Numbered from the stretch's first letter, positions 26,678 through 35,260 are shown. The stretch: DNA of 64,000 nucleotides from CAVQGZ01 sp963712175 (GCA_963712175.1 CAVQGZ010000012.1:14224-78223); one strand, 5' to 3'. A program made the numbers and translations. Notes: generated from the letters alone by a model not told the origin.

Positions 26678-27952
26678 GTGAGCCAGCAGACACCCGAGGC
26701 CTTCCACCGCGTCTCCGAGCAGGAGCGGCGGACCCTCCTCGACATCTTCCGGCTGGAGACGACCGGTGGCTTCCTCCTCCTCGCCGGTGCCGCCATCGCT
26801 CTCATCTGGGCGAACCTGTCCCCCGAGAGCTACAAAGAGGTCACCTCGTTCACGATCGGGCCCGAGGCGCTGAACCTCAACCTGTCCTTGTCGACCTGGG
26901 CGAAGGACGGGCTGCTGGCCATCTTCTTCCTCGTCGTCGGCCTCGAGCTCAAGCGCGAGTTCATCTCCGGAGACCTGCGCAACCCGACCGAGGCCATCGT
27001 GCCGATGGTCGCCGCCGTCCTCGGAATGGCGGTCCCAGCGCTGGTGTACGTCCTCGTCAACGACCTGGGTCCCAACGGCGACCTGCGCGGATGGGCGATC
27101 CCCGCCGCCACCGACATCGCGTTCGCCCTCGCTGTGCTGGCCGTCATCGGCTCGGGGCTGCCCACGGCGCTTCGCGCGTTCCTGCTGACCCTGGCGGTCG
27201 TCGACGACCTGCTCGCGATCATCATCATCGCCGTCGTCTTCACCGCGACGCTGGACTTCGTGGCTCTCGCAATCTCGTTCGGACTCGTCGCCGTCTACTG
27301 GTTGCTGCAGAAGAAGCGGCTCGGCAACCTGTGGGTGTACGCGCCGATATGGGTGGTCGCGTGGGGATTCATGCACGAGAGCGGGGTGCACGCCACGATC
27401 GCCGGGGTGGCGATAGGCCTCGCCACCCGAGCCACGGCCGACCCGGGCGAGCACGAGAGCCCAGCCGAGGACTACGAGCACCGAATCCGGCCTTGGTCGG
27501 CAGCCGTTGCCGTGCCGCTCTTCGCGCTCTTCGCCGCCGGCGTCTCGATCAGCGCCGAGTCCATCGCGGCCGTGTTCACCGAGGCGGTCGGGCTGGGGAT
27601 CGTGCTCGGCCTCGTCGTCGGCAAGGCCATCGGTATCACCCTGGGGACGTGGCTGGCGGTGCGCTACACGAGGGCCACTCTCGCCCGCGGTCTCACGTGG
27701 TCCGACGTGACAGCGGTCAGCTTCTTGGCCGGGATCGGCTTCACGGTGTCGCTCCTGATCGCCGCGTTGGCCTTCGAGGGCGACGAGGACCTCGTCGACC
27801 TCTCCAAGACGGCCATCCTGGTCGCGTCCCTGCTTGCCGCCGTGCTGGCCTCGATCGGGCTGGCCCGCCGCAACCGGGCCTACAAGCGGCTGCGTGAGGA
27901 GAACGCGGGGCTCATCCCCGACCACGTTCTCGACGACCCTCGCAGTCCCTGA
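26678..27952 (+). CDS. nhaA: Na+/H+ antiporter NhaA
   Basis: A 424-residue antiporter with about 12 helices. Family motifs are GLELKREFISGDL, IPAATDIAFALAVLAVIG and the ion-binding Asp pair in LTLAVVDDLLAIIIIA; FMHESGVHATIAGVAIGL and SFLAGIGFTVSLLIA mark the second half. It exports Na+ in exchange for protons, helping pH and salt homeostasis. Length is close to the family norm (about 390-430). The GTG start has a -10 box seven bases upstream and no ribosome site. Confidence 0.95.
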   Translation: MSQQTPEAFHRVSEQERRTLLDIFRLETTGGFLLLAGAAIALIWANLSPESYKEVTSFTIGPEALNLNLSLSTWAKDGLLAIFFLVVGLELKREFISGDLRNPTEAIVPMVAAVLGMAVPALVYVLVNDLGPNGDLRGWAIPAATDIAFALAVLAVIGSGLPTALRAFLLTLAVVDDLLAIIIIAVVFTATLDFVALAISFGLVAVYWLLQKKRLGNLWVYAPIWVVAWGFMHESGVHATIAGVAIGLATRATADPGEHESPAEDYEHRIRPWSAAVAVPLFALFAAGVSISAESIAAVFTEAVGLGIVLGLVVGKAIGITLGTWLAVRYTRATLARGLTWSDVTAVSFLAGIGFTVSLLIAALAFEGDEDLVDLSKTAILVASLLAAVLASIGLARRNRAYKRLREENAGLIPDHVLDDPRSP

Positions 27953-28047
27953 GTCGGTGCTGGAACCCGGGGCCACGTCGGGACCGACGGCCCCGCACCC
28001 AGGCTCGGGCGGCTAGGCTCGGAGCGCCCTGACGAGGAGGACTCCGA

Positions 28048-28488
28048 ATGACTGATGTGCAGCCCAAGCCGAGCTCGGCCGGCACCGTGAGCGAGGTGCG
28101 GCCCACCATCGTCGACCTGGTCCGCACCGCAGCCGAGGACGGGGCGGCCATCGTTCGCGGCGAGATCGAGCTCGCGAAGGCTGAGGCGAAGGAGAACGCC
28201 CAGCGCGCCGGCACCGGAGCCGGGATGTTCGGCGGGGCGGCCTTCCTCGGCTTCACGGCGTGGTTCCTGCTCAGCTTCGCCGCGGCGTTCGGGCTGGTGG
28301 CAGCCGGGCTACCGGTCTGGGCGGGCATGCTCATCGTCGCCGTCGTCTACCTGCTCCTCGCCGGTCTGCTGGGCTTCCTCGGCAAGCGCGAGTTCGACAA
28401 GGTCAAGGGGCTGGCTCGGACGCAGGCGAACGTCACGGCCACGATCGAGGAAGCCAAGTCCGCCATCGCTCCCGCCTCGTCGGAGTAG
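28048..28488 (+). CDS. Phage holin family protein (PF07332-like, Rv3669-like position)
   Basis: A 146-residue membrane protein: an N-terminal helix with alternating charges (VRTAAEDGAAIVRGEIELAKAEA), two transmembrane helices (about 58-80 and 88-108) and an amphipathic C-terminal tail (FDKVKGLARTQANVTATIEE). Despite its family name it is a chromosomal actinobacterial protein, not phage. ATG is preceded by GAGGAGGACTCC. A TAGGCT box lies at 28013-28018. The same gene precedes ephE in mycobacteria, as here. Function unknown. Confidence 0.8.
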   Translation: MTDVQPKPSSAGTVSEVRPTIVDLVRTAAEDGAAIVRGEIELAKAEAKENAQRAGTGAGMFGGAAFLGFTAWFLLSFAAAFGLVAAGLPVWAGMLIVAVVYLLLAGLLGFLGKREFDKVKGLARTQANVTATIEEAKSAIAPASSE

Positions 28489-28494
28489 TCCCCG

Positions 28495-29430
28495 ATGGCG
28501 AGGCCCCCCACCGCCCCGCCGTCACTGCGGGACATCATCAACGTCCCCGGCCCCTGGACCCACCAGCAGGTCGCGGCGAACGGGGCGCAGTTCCACGTGG
28601 CCGAGATGGGGACCGGACCGCTGGTGATCTGCCTGCACGGCTTCCCTGAGTTCTGGTGGACCTGGCGTCACCAGCTACCAGCCCTCGCCGAGGCGGGGTA
28701 CCGAGTCGCGGCCATGGACCTGCGGGGTTACGGCGGCAGCGACAAGACGCCCCGCGGGTACGACCCCTACACCGTCTCCGCAGACGTCACGGGAGTCGTG
28801 CGCGCGCTGGGCCGGAGGTCAGCGGTCATCGTCGGCCACGGCTGGGGCGGGTTCTTCGCCTGGTCCACGGCGGTGCTGCGCCCCGGGCACGTCGATGCCA
28901 TCGCGGTGCTCTCCATGGCCCACCCCCTGCAGATGCGACGGGCGATGCGCTCGAAGGCTCAACGTGCTGCCGCCAAGCATGCGCTGCGGTTGCAGATGCC
29001 CTGGCGACCGGAGCGCGAGCTGATCGCGGACGGGGGCATCGAGGTCGAGCGGATCTTGCGCGACTGGGCTGCACCGGGCGGTTCCTTCCCCGACGCGGCG
29101 GCTTCGGCGCGCTACCGAGCCGCGCTATCGGTCTGGCCCGCACCTCACTGCTCGCTGGAGTACCACCGATGGGCGTTCCGCTCACTGCTGCGCCCCGACG
29201 GGGCACGGTTCGCAGCCAAGATGGAGCCGGCGGTCCAGAGCCCGGTGCTGCAGATGCACGGCGCCCTGGACCCGGCCGTGCTGCCGGCCACCGCGCGTGC
29301 GTCGCGGCGGCACGCAGCAGGGCCCTACGAGTGGGTCGAGCTGCCCGAGGTCGGGCACTTCCCGCAGGAAGAGGCTCCAGACGCGGTCAGCCAGCACCTC
29401 GTCGACTGGTTGGGAGCACGCCCCAGCTAG
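28495..29430 (+). CDS. EphE-like alpha/beta hydrolase fold protein with altered nucleophile
   Basis: A 311-residue alpha/beta fold protein of the epoxide hydrolase group: HGFPEFWWTWRHQLPAL is the oxyanion-side loop, MDLRGYGGSDKT follows, MHGALDPAVLP gives the acid Asp and LPEVGHFPQEEAP the base His. The nucleophile elbow reads VGHGWGGFFAW: Gly stands where epoxide hydrolases have Asp (GHDWGG). The codon GGC is one base from GAC. It may therefore be a pseudoenzyme, have another nucleophile, or carry a sequence error. Its place between the holin-like gene and marP matches Rv3670. It overlaps the convergent marP stop by four bases. Confidence 0.82.
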   Translation: MARPPTAPPSLRDIINVPGPWTHQQVAANGAQFHVAEMGTGPLVICLHGFPEFWWTWRHQLPALAEAGYRVAAMDLRGYGGSDKTPRGYDPYTVSADVTGVVRALGRRSAVIVGHGWGGFFAWSTAVLRPGHVDAIAVLSMAHPLQMRRAMRSKAQRAAAKHALRLQMPWRPERELIADGGIEVERILRDWAAPGGSFPDAAASARYRAALSVWPAPHCSLEYHRWAFRSLLRPDGARFAAKMEPAVQSPVLQMHGALDPAVLPATARASRRHAAGPYEWVELPEVGHFPQEEAPDAVSQHLVDWLGARPS

Positions 29431-30647
29431 ACGCACGCGCCGGTGGGCACGGAGGTCACCGACTCGGCACTCGCCACGGCGAGAGCGCGTTCCAGCTCCG
29501 CGAGCGCCAACGCGTATCCGGTCTCGGGATCGGTCAGGGACGCGGCGAACACGAGCCCGATCATCTGCCCCTGCGGGGTCAGAAGCGGCCCTCCCGAGTT
29601 GCCTGGCTGGACATCGCCGCGGAAGCCGACGACGTCACGCAGGACCTCGTCCCGGCCGTAGATGTCCAGGCCGAGGAGCTGGTTGGATGACCTGACGCGA
29701 GCGCTCTCGGTGTCCAGGCCGCCGCCGTTGGGGTACCCGGCGAACACCGCTGGGTCACCCTGCCCAGGCGTCGTCTCAGCGTCGATCGGCAGCCGAGGTG
29801 CCCCCAGGTCCGGTGCGTCGAGCACGGCGACGTCTGCATCGGGGTCCATGAACACCACGGTGGCGACGACCGGGCTCTCGCTGCCGGCCTGAACAACGAC
29901 TCGAGACGTCCCCGCCACGACATGCGCGTTGGTCAGCACACGTCCGTCCGTGACCACGACACCCGATCCCTCGAGCTGGGAGGAGCACTGGTCCGCCCGA
30001 CCGACCACCTTGACCACGGAGGCGAGAGCGGCCCGCACCTCGGGAGTGCGATCGGCACCCGGGTCCGGCTCCTCGACGTCGACGACAACCTCTTCGACGA
30101 AGGGTGCGACAACCTCCGGGAAGCCTCCGGAGTCCACGACGTCTCGCAGGGGGTCACGCAGGCGGTCAGGGCTGAACGGGATCACCCCGTCGACCGCAGC
30201 GAGCACCGAGGACTCGCGCGAGGCGCTCGACAGCCAGGGCACGGCAGCCGACGCCACGGCCGTCCCGATGAGCCACGCCACCACAAGGACGCTGAGCGAG
30301 CCCAGCACGGCTCCGGCGACGCCGTCGATCCGGCGCGCCGATTCGCCGCCCAGCTTCTCGCGGACGGTCTCACCGGCCCATGACAGCGCCCACTGACCGA
30401 TGGCGGCAGCCAGGACGACCAGCAGGATGGCGAGCAGCGCTGTACCCAGCCCCGGCTCGAGGGCCGACAGCAGGCGTGGGGCGAAGATGAGGCCGACGAC
30501 AGCTCCGCCGACCAACCCCACCAGGGACAGGAGGCCGACGACGAACCCTTGGACCCACCCGATCACCGCGAACGCCAGCACCAGCGCGATGAGAACCCAG
30601 TCGAGCAGGCTCAACGCCGCGACGATCTCGCCGATCCGATCGATCAT
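29427..30647 (-). CDS. marP: MarP-like membrane serine protease
   Basis: A 406-residue protein with four N-terminal transmembrane helices (CvpA-like, about 12-115), a linker, and a periplasmic chymotrypsin-like domain (about 215-400). The triad is readable: His in VLTNAHVVAG, Asp in DPDADVAVLDAPD and Ser in VQPGNSGGPLLTPQG. Cys residues near 222 and at the C-terminal end could form the disulphide known for the mycobacterial enzyme, which is needed for acid and oxidative stress resistance. Its ATG overlaps the NUDIX stop by one base; nth, NUDIX and marP form one operon as in Rv3671c-Rv3674c. Confidence 0.9.
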   Translation of the reverse strand: MIDRIGEIVAALSLLDWVLIALVLAFAVIGWVQGFVVGLLSLVGLVGGAVVGLIFAPRLLSALEPGLGTALLAILLVVLAAAIGQWALSWAGETVREKLGGESARRIDGVAGAVLGSLSVLVVAWLIGTAVASAAVPWLSSASRESSVLAAVDGVIPFSPDRLRDPLRDVVDSGGFPEVVAPFVEEVVVDVEEPDPGADRTPEVRAALASVVKVVGRADQCSSQLEGSGVVVTDGRVLTNAHVVAGTSRVVVQAGSESPVVATVVFMDPDADVAVLDAPDLGAPRLPIDAETTPGQGDPAVFAGYPNGGGLDTESARVRSSNQLLGLDIYGRDEVLRDVVGFRGDVQPGNSGGPLLTPQGQMIGLVFAASLTDPETGYALALAELERALAVASAESVTSVPTGACV

Positions 30648-31378
30648 CAGCCCTCCTCGCCCCCCGCCGAGCCCACCACGAAGCCCGGGTGAGCCTCGCT
30701 GCGCAGTGCCTGCCTCAGCGTTCGCTCAGGTAGGTCCTGCACTCGGTCGTGGTCCCACTCTTGCTCCCACTCTGCCAGCGTGAAGAGCCGGGAGAGCAGC
30801 CCCCCCGTGAAGCCCCACACCAGCAACCCACGGACAGCGAAGGCCGGACCCACGTACCCGCTCGGATGCCGCACCGACAGTCGGTTGGCGGGATCGAGGA
30901 GCTCGGCGACCGGGACCCGATGCACGGATGCGACTTCCCGGGGGTCTCGCACGCTGACCGGGCTCGGGACTCGCCACCAGCCGAGAACCGGCGTGACCTC
31001 GAACCCGGACGGCGGTAGCCACAGCGACGGCAGAGTCGCCAGCACGTCGACTCCGACCGGGTCGAGCCCGGTCTCCTCGCTCGCCTCGCGCAGAGCCGCC
31101 CCCACAGGCCCGTCGTCCTCAGGGTCAAGGGCACCGCCGGGGAAGGCTGGCTGACCCGCGTGGCTGCGCATGTCGTGCGCGCGCTCGATGAGAAGCACGT
31201 CGGGCTGGGCCTCAGACTCCCCGAACAGCATGAGCACCGCACCCTGCCGGCGCCCGACCTCGGGTGGCTGGAACCGCGACAGGTCCTCGGGGCGGATGCC
31301 GCGCACGACGTCCGCCATGGGGGTCAGCCACTCAGGCGGGTCCCCCGAGTCGGTTCCGGGTGCAGGCCTCTGCTTCAT
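30647..31378 (-). CDS. NUDIX hydrolase, CoA pyrophosphatase type
   Basis: A 243-residue NUDIX enzyme. The UPF0035 stretch LLIERAHDMRSHAGQPAFPGG precedes the NUDIX box GALDPEDDGPVGAALREASEETGL (quoted in two pieces, with REASEETG as the metal-binding core). This pairing marks enzymes that cleave CoA or its derivatives to 4'-phosphopantetheine and 3',5'-ADP. The ATG overlaps the nth stop by four bases. Its sequence matches the neighbour of marP in mycobacteria (Rv3672c). Confidence 0.88.
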   Translation of the reverse strand: MKQRPAPGTDSGDPPEWLTPMADVVRGIRPEDLSRFQPPEVGRRQGAVLMLFGESEAQPDVLLIERAHDMRSHAGQPAFPGGALDPEDDGPVGAALREASEETGLDPVGVDVLATLPSLWLPPSGFEVTPVLGWWRVPSPVSVRDPREVASVHRVPVAELLDPANRLSVRHPSGYVGPAFAVRGLLVWGFTGGLLSRLFTLAEWEQEWDHDRVQDLPERTLRQALRSEAHPGFVVGSAGGEEG

Positions 31379-32085
31379 GCCGGACCCTCGCTCTTGACCA
31401 GCCGCGCAGCGACCACGGCGTCCGTGGGGCCCTCACCGAACGAGGGGCACAGCCGGGCGATGGGGCAGGCCCCACAGGCCGGGCGGCGAGCGTGGCAGCG
31501 GCGTCGCCCGTGCCAGATGAGCAGCTGGGAAGCAGGCGTCCAGTCCTTGCGCGCCAGCAGCCCAGCGAGGTCAGCCTCGATGACAGCGGGATCCGTGCTG
31601 TCCGTGAGGCCGAGTCGTCGCGACAGCCGCGACACATGGGTGTCGACGGTGATGCCCGGCACGCCGAAGGCCTCCCCCAGCACGACGTTCGCCGTCTTGC
31701 GACCGACGCCCGGTAGCGTCACGAGATCGTCGAGCCGTCTCGGTACCTGCGCGTCGAAGCGCTCCACCAGCGCAGCGGACATCTCGACGATGGTGCGAGC
31801 CTTCACGCGGAAGAAGCCGGTCGAGGCGATGATCTGCTCGACGTCTCCGATGTCGGCGCCGGCCAACGCCTGCGGATCCGGGTAGGCGGCGAACAGCGCC
31901 GGGGTCACGTTGTTGACGCGTCGGTCCGTCGTCTGCGCCGACAGGATCGTGGCCACCAGCAGCTCGAAGGGCGAGGAGAAGCTCAGCTCGCAGTGCGCGT
32001 CGGGGTAGCTGAGAGCGAGCTCGCGGACGGCTCGGCGCGCTCGGCGCGTGCGCGCGAGGTCGGTCTCGTCCACGGTGGCGGGCAC
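31375..32085 (-). CDS. nth: Endonuclease III
   Basis: A 236-residue base-excision repair glycosylase/AP lyase for oxidised pyrimidines. The helix-hairpin-helix reads LVTLPGVGRKTANVVLGEAFG with the catalytic Lys in RKTA, followed by VDTHVSRLSRRLGL with the catalytic Asp. Four cysteines with spacing C-x6-C-x2-C-x5-C (CHARRPACGACPIARLC) hold the [4Fe-4S] cluster. The GTG start at 32085 has a TAGGCT box seven bases upstream. It is the first gene of the nth-NUDIX-marP operon. Confidence 0.95.
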   Translation of the reverse strand: MPATVDETDLARTRRARRAVRELALSYPDAHCELSFSSPFELLVATILSAQTTDRRVNNVTPALFAAYPDPQALAGADIGDVEQIIASTGFFRVKARTIVEMSAALVERFDAQVPRRLDDLVTLPGVGRKTANVVLGEAFGVPGITVDTHVSRLSRRLGLTDSTDPAVIEADLAGLLARKDWTPASQLLIWHGRRRCHARRPACGACPIARLCPSFGEGPTDAVVAARLVKSEGPA

Positions 32086-32092
32086 GACGGGC

Positions 32093-32098
32093 AGCCTA
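32093..32098 (-). promoter_or_regulatory. -10 box TAGGCT for nth, leaderless start candidate
   Basis: On the reverse strand TAGGCT lies seven bases before the GTG of nth at 32085. No ribosome site lies between. The divergent crp-like gene starts at 32162, so a regulator bound in the 76-base gap could affect both. Confidence 0.45.
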
Positions 32099-32161
32099 CG
32101 TTCGATGGCGATGTGCGATGAGCCACAATGGTCACCCGATGATCTCGAGGAGGGACCCGCC

Positions 32162-32848
32162 GTGGATCGTGGTCTGGACCTGGTCGTCCAACAGGCGCCC
32201 CTGTTCTCCGAGCTGAGCCCCGAGGACGCTCGCGCCCTGGTCGACTCGATGGAGGAGACGCAGCTGCCCCGCGGCGAGGTTCTGTTCCACGAAGGCGACA
32301 GCGGTGACCGCGTCTACGTCGTGATCGAGGGCAAGGTCAAGCTGGGACGTCATGCGTCCGACGGTCGGGAGAACCTGCTCGCGATCCTGGGGCCCGGCCA
32401 GATGTTCGGCGAGCTGTCGCTCTTCGACCCCGGCCCCCGGTCGGCGACGGTCACCGCGGTCACCGACTCCGTGCTGCTCGGACTCAGCCAGGAGCGGCTG
32501 CTGTCATGGCTGGATGGGCGTCCCGTCGTGGCTCACGGGCTGCTCGCGCAGCTGGCCGGTCGGCTGCGACGCGCCAACGACATCGTGGCCGACCTGGTCT
32601 TCTCCGACGTACCCGGTCGCGTCGCGAAGTCGCTGCTGGAGCTTTCGCGGCGGTTCGGCGCTCCCGCTGAGGGCGGCATCCGGGTCGCTCACGACCTGAC
32701 CCAGGAGGAGCTGGCCCAGCTCGTCGGCGCCTCCCGGGAGACGGTCAACAAGGCGCTGGCCGACTTCTCCTCGCGCGGCTGGATACGTCTCGAGCAGCGC
32801 TCGGTCGTCCTGCTGGACGTTGACCGGCTCAGGCGCCGCGCACGCTGA
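32162..32848 (+). CDS. crp: Crp/Fnr-family transcription regulator (cAMP receptor type)
   Basis: A 228-residue regulator. The cyclic-nucleotide domain (about 8-125) ends in FGELSLFDPGPRSATVTAV, the phosphate-binding cassette with Glu and Arg that bind cAMP. The C-terminal winged helix (about 150-225) reads LTQEELAQLVGASRETVNKAL. GTG 32162 is chosen because GAGGAGGGACCC precedes it; an upstream in-frame ATG gives a poorly conserved extension. Its place beside nth matches mycobacterial crp (Rv3676) and GlxR. An adenylate cyclase is encoded at 20.4 kb. Confidence 0.93.
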   Translation: MDRGLDLVVQQAPLFSELSPEDARALVDSMEETQLPRGEVLFHEGDSGDRVYVVIEGKVKLGRHASDGRENLLAILGPGQMFGELSLFDPGPRSATVTAVTDSVLLGLSQERLLSWLDGRPVVAHGLLAQLAGRLRRANDIVADLVFSDVPGRVAKSLLELSRRFGAPAEGGIRVAHDLTQEELAQLVGASRETVNKALADFSSRGWIRLEQRSVVLLDVDRLRRRAR

Positions 32849-33698
32849 GACGACCGCCGGCCCGAGCCAGCCGACTGGCCTCGACCAGGTAGTCGAGCTG
32901 CGCGAGGACGGAGAGTCGCGCCGCCGGCCACAGCGTCCGGTCGACGTCGGCGTAGACGTGGGCCACGACCGCGTCAGCATCGACAGCGCCGGCGTCCACC
33001 GCGTCGAGCACCTGCTGCAACCTGGCGGCTCGATGCGCTCGGTACAAGCCCACGACCTGCACGAGGGCCGCTCCGGCGGGGCCGTGCCCGGGGAGCAGGC
33101 GCATCTGCGGCTGCCGTGACGCCAGCCGCTCGATCCGCTCCAGAGAGTCCAGGTAGTCACCCAGGCGCCCGTCCGGGTGGGCGACGACGGTCGTCCCACG
33201 ACCGAGGACGGTGTCGCCCGTGAGCAGGGCCGGTTCGTCGCGCAGGACGAGACTCGCCGAGTCGGCCGTGTGACCGGGGGTGTCCATCACCTCGACGACC
33301 AGGCCGCCGACACCGATTCGGTCACCGGCCACCAGCCCCTCGTCACCGCTGCGATGGGCCGGGTCAACGGCGCGGACCCCGCAGCCCGCTCGTCGCGCGA
33401 ACGTCGCCGCCCCTTCGGCATGGTCCGGGTGCCCATGGGTCAGCAGCACCACGGCCGCGTGCTGCCCGTGGGCCCCGAGGTCGTCCATGACCCGGTCGAG
33501 GTGGACCGCGTCGTCGGGACCGGGGTCCACGACGACCGCAGCGCTCGACCCCGGCTCGGCGAGCACGTACGTGTTCGTACCGTCCAGCGTCATCGGCCCG
33601 GGATTCGGCGCCAGGATGCATCGGACGCGCTCGCTCAACCGCCCGCCGGTCCAGGCGACAGGAGCGTCGCCGGACTCCACCTCGGGTGAGCTGCTCAC
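32829..33698 (-). CDS. Metallo-beta-lactamase fold hydrolase (Rv3677c-like)
   Basis: A 289-residue MBL protein. The metal site LTHGHPDHAEGAA, the later His in DTPGHTADSASLVL, Asp in LLTGDTVLG and His in LLPGHGPAG are all present. The C-terminal winged-helix-like region (about 220-289) resembles the LACTB2 group, which includes RNases and thioesterases; the substrate is unknown. It overlaps the NUDIX stop by four bases and runs 20 bases into the 3' end of the convergent crp-like gene. Confidence 0.85.
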   Translation of the reverse strand: MSSSPEVESGDAPVAWTGGRLSERVRCILAPNPGPMTLDGTNTYVLAEPGSSAAVVVDPGPDDAVHLDRVMDDLGAHGQHAAVVLLTHGHPDHAEGAATFARRAGCGVRAVDPAHRSGDEGLVAGDRIGVGGLVVEVMDTPGHTADSASLVLRDEPALLTGDTVLGRGTTVVAHPDGRLGDYLDSLERIERLASRQPQMRLLPGHGPAGAALVQVVGLYRAHRAARLQQVLDAVDAGAVDADAVVAHVYADVDRTLWPAARLSVLAQLDYLVEASRLARAGGRLSVRGA

Positions 33699-34543
33699 GT
33701 GCCCTCGCGTGGGTCGTCCCCCGGGTAGCGGGGGTCATCGGGTAGCACCATCACGGTGTCGTCCCCGTCGAGCGTCCAGCCCACGGTGTACCGGGCGATG
33801 GACGGCGCAGACTCGAGCACGGATGCGACGTCGGGGAAGGCTGCCAGCTCACGCAGCGTCCACCAGGTCGGCGGCAGCATCGGGAGACGTCCGGCCCGCA
33901 TGTCGTCGATGGCCTCCAGCGGGGTCACCCAGCGCCCCTCGTGGGCCTCCTCGGTCGCCACGCGTGGGCGTTGCCCATCCGGCAGCGCAGCGACGAAGAA
34001 CCAGGTGTCGAAGCGTCGACGCTCGAACCGAGGTGTCAGCCACTGCGCCCACGGCCGCAGGAGCGTGGCGTCGAGCCGGCAGGACAGGTGCTCGAGCACG
34101 TGCGCCAGCGAGGCTCCGCCGCTCAGCGCCGAGCGTTCCGTCTCGGTCGGGCGGCGGGCGCCGACCACTCCTGGCCGGGGCGCTGCCAGCAGCACACCGG
34201 TCTCCTCGAACAGCTCCCGCACGACCGCCACGACATGGGCGCGCACCCGCTCGGCGTCGGTGTGACCGAGGCGTGCCCCTACCTCGGTCGGGCTGGGCCC
34301 GTGCCAGAGGACATCCGGGAAAGCGGAATCGGCTGCGTCGACGCGCCCGCCCGGGAACGCGAACATCCCACCTGCGAACGCGAGCCCGGTGTGGCGTCGC
34401 TGCAGATAGGCCTCGAGGCCACCGCTCGGAGCAGTGCGCAGCAGCACTACGGTTGACGCTGGGCTCAGGGGCACGGCCGGCTCACGGCCGGACGCGACGT
34501 CAGCGGCCCGAGACGCCACAGCTTCCGGCAGGACGATGCGCAC
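33695..34543 (-). CDS. NUDIX hydrolase with split NUDIX box
   Basis: A 282-residue protein. FAFPGGRVDAADS opens the NUDIX box, but RELFEETGVLLA comes about 45 residues later, so the usual 7-residue spacing is expanded by an insertion. This is the known long NUDIX group with an insertion (NUDT19-like), some members of which act on CoA derivatives. It lies 6 bases after the RidA stop and overlaps the MBL start. Function within the DUF4177-RidA-NUDIX-MBL operon is not established. Confidence 0.8.
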   Translation of the reverse strand: MRIVLPEAVASRAADVASGREPAVPLSPASTVVLLRTAPSGGLEAYLQRRHTGLAFAGGMFAFPGGRVDAADSAFPDVLWHGPSPTEVGARLGHTDAERVRAHVVAVVRELFEETGVLLAAPRPGVVGARRPTETERSALSGGASLAHVLEHLSCRLDATLLRPWAQWLTPRFERRRFDTWFFVAALPDGQRPRVATEEAHEGRWVTPLEAIDDMRAGRLPMLPPTWWTLRELAAFPDVASVLESAPSIARYTVGWTLDGDDTVMVLPDDPRYPGDDPREGT

Positions 34544-34549
34544 GACCGG

Positions 34550-35029
34550 TCAGCCTCCTGAGCCGGAGCCGGTCACCTCGACCACCATCTCGACCTCGAC
34601 CGGTGCCCCCATCGGAAGGCTGGACACACCGACGGCACTGCGGGCATGAACGCCGGCGTCTGCGAAGACCTCGCCCAGCAGGGTGCTGGCGCCGTTCACG
34701 ACGGCTGGTTGCCCGGTGAACTGAGGCGTCGAGGCGACGAAGCCGACGACCTTGACCACCCGCACGACGTCATCGAGGTCGCCGATGAGCGAATGCACGG
34801 CAGCGAGCCCGTTCAGTGCGCACTGACGAGCACATCTGGCGGCGGTCTCCACGTCGACATCAGCGCCGACGATGCCCGTTGCCAGCAGGGATCCGTTGAC
34901 CAGCGGTAGCTGCCCAGCCGTGAAGACCAGGTGGCCGGTGCGCGTAGCGGGCACGTAGGCGGCCAGCGGCGCGGCAACCGCCGGTAGCTCGATGCCGAGC
35001 TCGGCCAGCCGCTCCTGAACGGTCGGCAC
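34550..35029 (-). CDS. RidA family protein
   Basis: A 159-residue YjgF/YER057c/UK114-like protein, which usually hydrolyses reactive enamine/imine intermediates. Readable blocks are YVPATRTGHLVFTAGQLPLVNG and AARCARQCALNGLAAVHSLIGDLDDVVRVVKVVGFV. The typical catalytic Arg (IRAQ-like C-terminal ...ARSAVGVSSLPMGAPVEVEM) appears as ARSAVG. It is longer than the classic RidA (about 125), which fits the Rv3678c-like subgroup. It lies three bases after DUF4177. Confidence 0.85.
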   Translation of the reverse strand: MPTVQERLAELGIELPAVAAPLAAYVPATRTGHLVFTAGQLPLVNGSLLATGIVGADVDVETAARCARQCALNGLAAVHSLIGDLDDVVRVVKVVGFVASTPQFTGQPAVVNGASTLLGEVFADAGVHARSAVGVSSLPMGAPVEVEMVVEVTGSGSGG

Positions 35030-35032
35030 GCC

Positions 35033-35191
35033 TCAGCCCTCGACCGGGCGCTTGAGGTAGGCGACCAGGTTCTCCGGCGTCGGACCCGGTACGACCTGCA
35101 CCAGCTCCCACCCGTCAGTGCCCCAGGTGTCGAGGATCTGCTTCGTGGCGTGGACCAGAAGCGGGACGGTGGCGTACTCCCATCGCTGCAT
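35033..35191 (-). CDS. DUF4177 small protein
   Basis: A 52-residue protein: MQRWEYATVPLLVHATKQIL, then NxWGxDGWELVQVVPG-like sequence (here DTWGTDGWELVQVVPG). This is the compact DUF4177 fold, of unknown function, often first in the RidA operon of actinobacteria (the Rv3678A position). The ATG at 35191 follows a TACGCT box by eight bases, which decides it over the longer upstream reading. Confidence 0.8.
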   Translation of the reverse strand: MQRWEYATVPLLVHATKQILDTWGTDGWELVQVVPGPTPENLVAYLKRPVEG

Positions 35192-35199
35192 GACCGGCG

Positions 35200-35205
35200 A
35201 GCGTA
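35200..35205 (-). promoter_or_regulatory. -10 box TACGCT, leaderless start candidate for the DUF4177-RidA-NUDIX-MBL operon
   Basis: On the reverse strand TACGCT lies eight bases before the ATG at 35191. The divergent ArsA promoter box is 40 bases away at 35246. Confidence 0.45.
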
Positions 35206-35245
35206 GTCGGGCAGCCTGCAAGGGGCGCCCGACATCGACCCTCAC

Positions 35246-35251
35246 TACCCT
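35246..35251 (+). promoter_or_regulatory. -10 box TACCCT for the ArsA-like pair
   Basis: TACCCT lies nine bases before the ATG at 35261. GGGG lies between, but it is too close to the expected start of the RNA to act as a normal ribosome site. Confidence 0.4.
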
Positions 35252-35260
35252 GGGGCGATC

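Noticed and set aside
25088..27976. A 962-codon open frame on the minus strand
   Set aside because: It is antisense to the ArsB/NhaD-type transporter and nhaA, both clear by motif; composition is that of a shadow frame.
28048..28488. Possible prophage from the holin-family gene
   Set aside because: No other phage gene is nearby; this holin family is a normal chromosomal neighbour of ephE and marP in actinobacteria.
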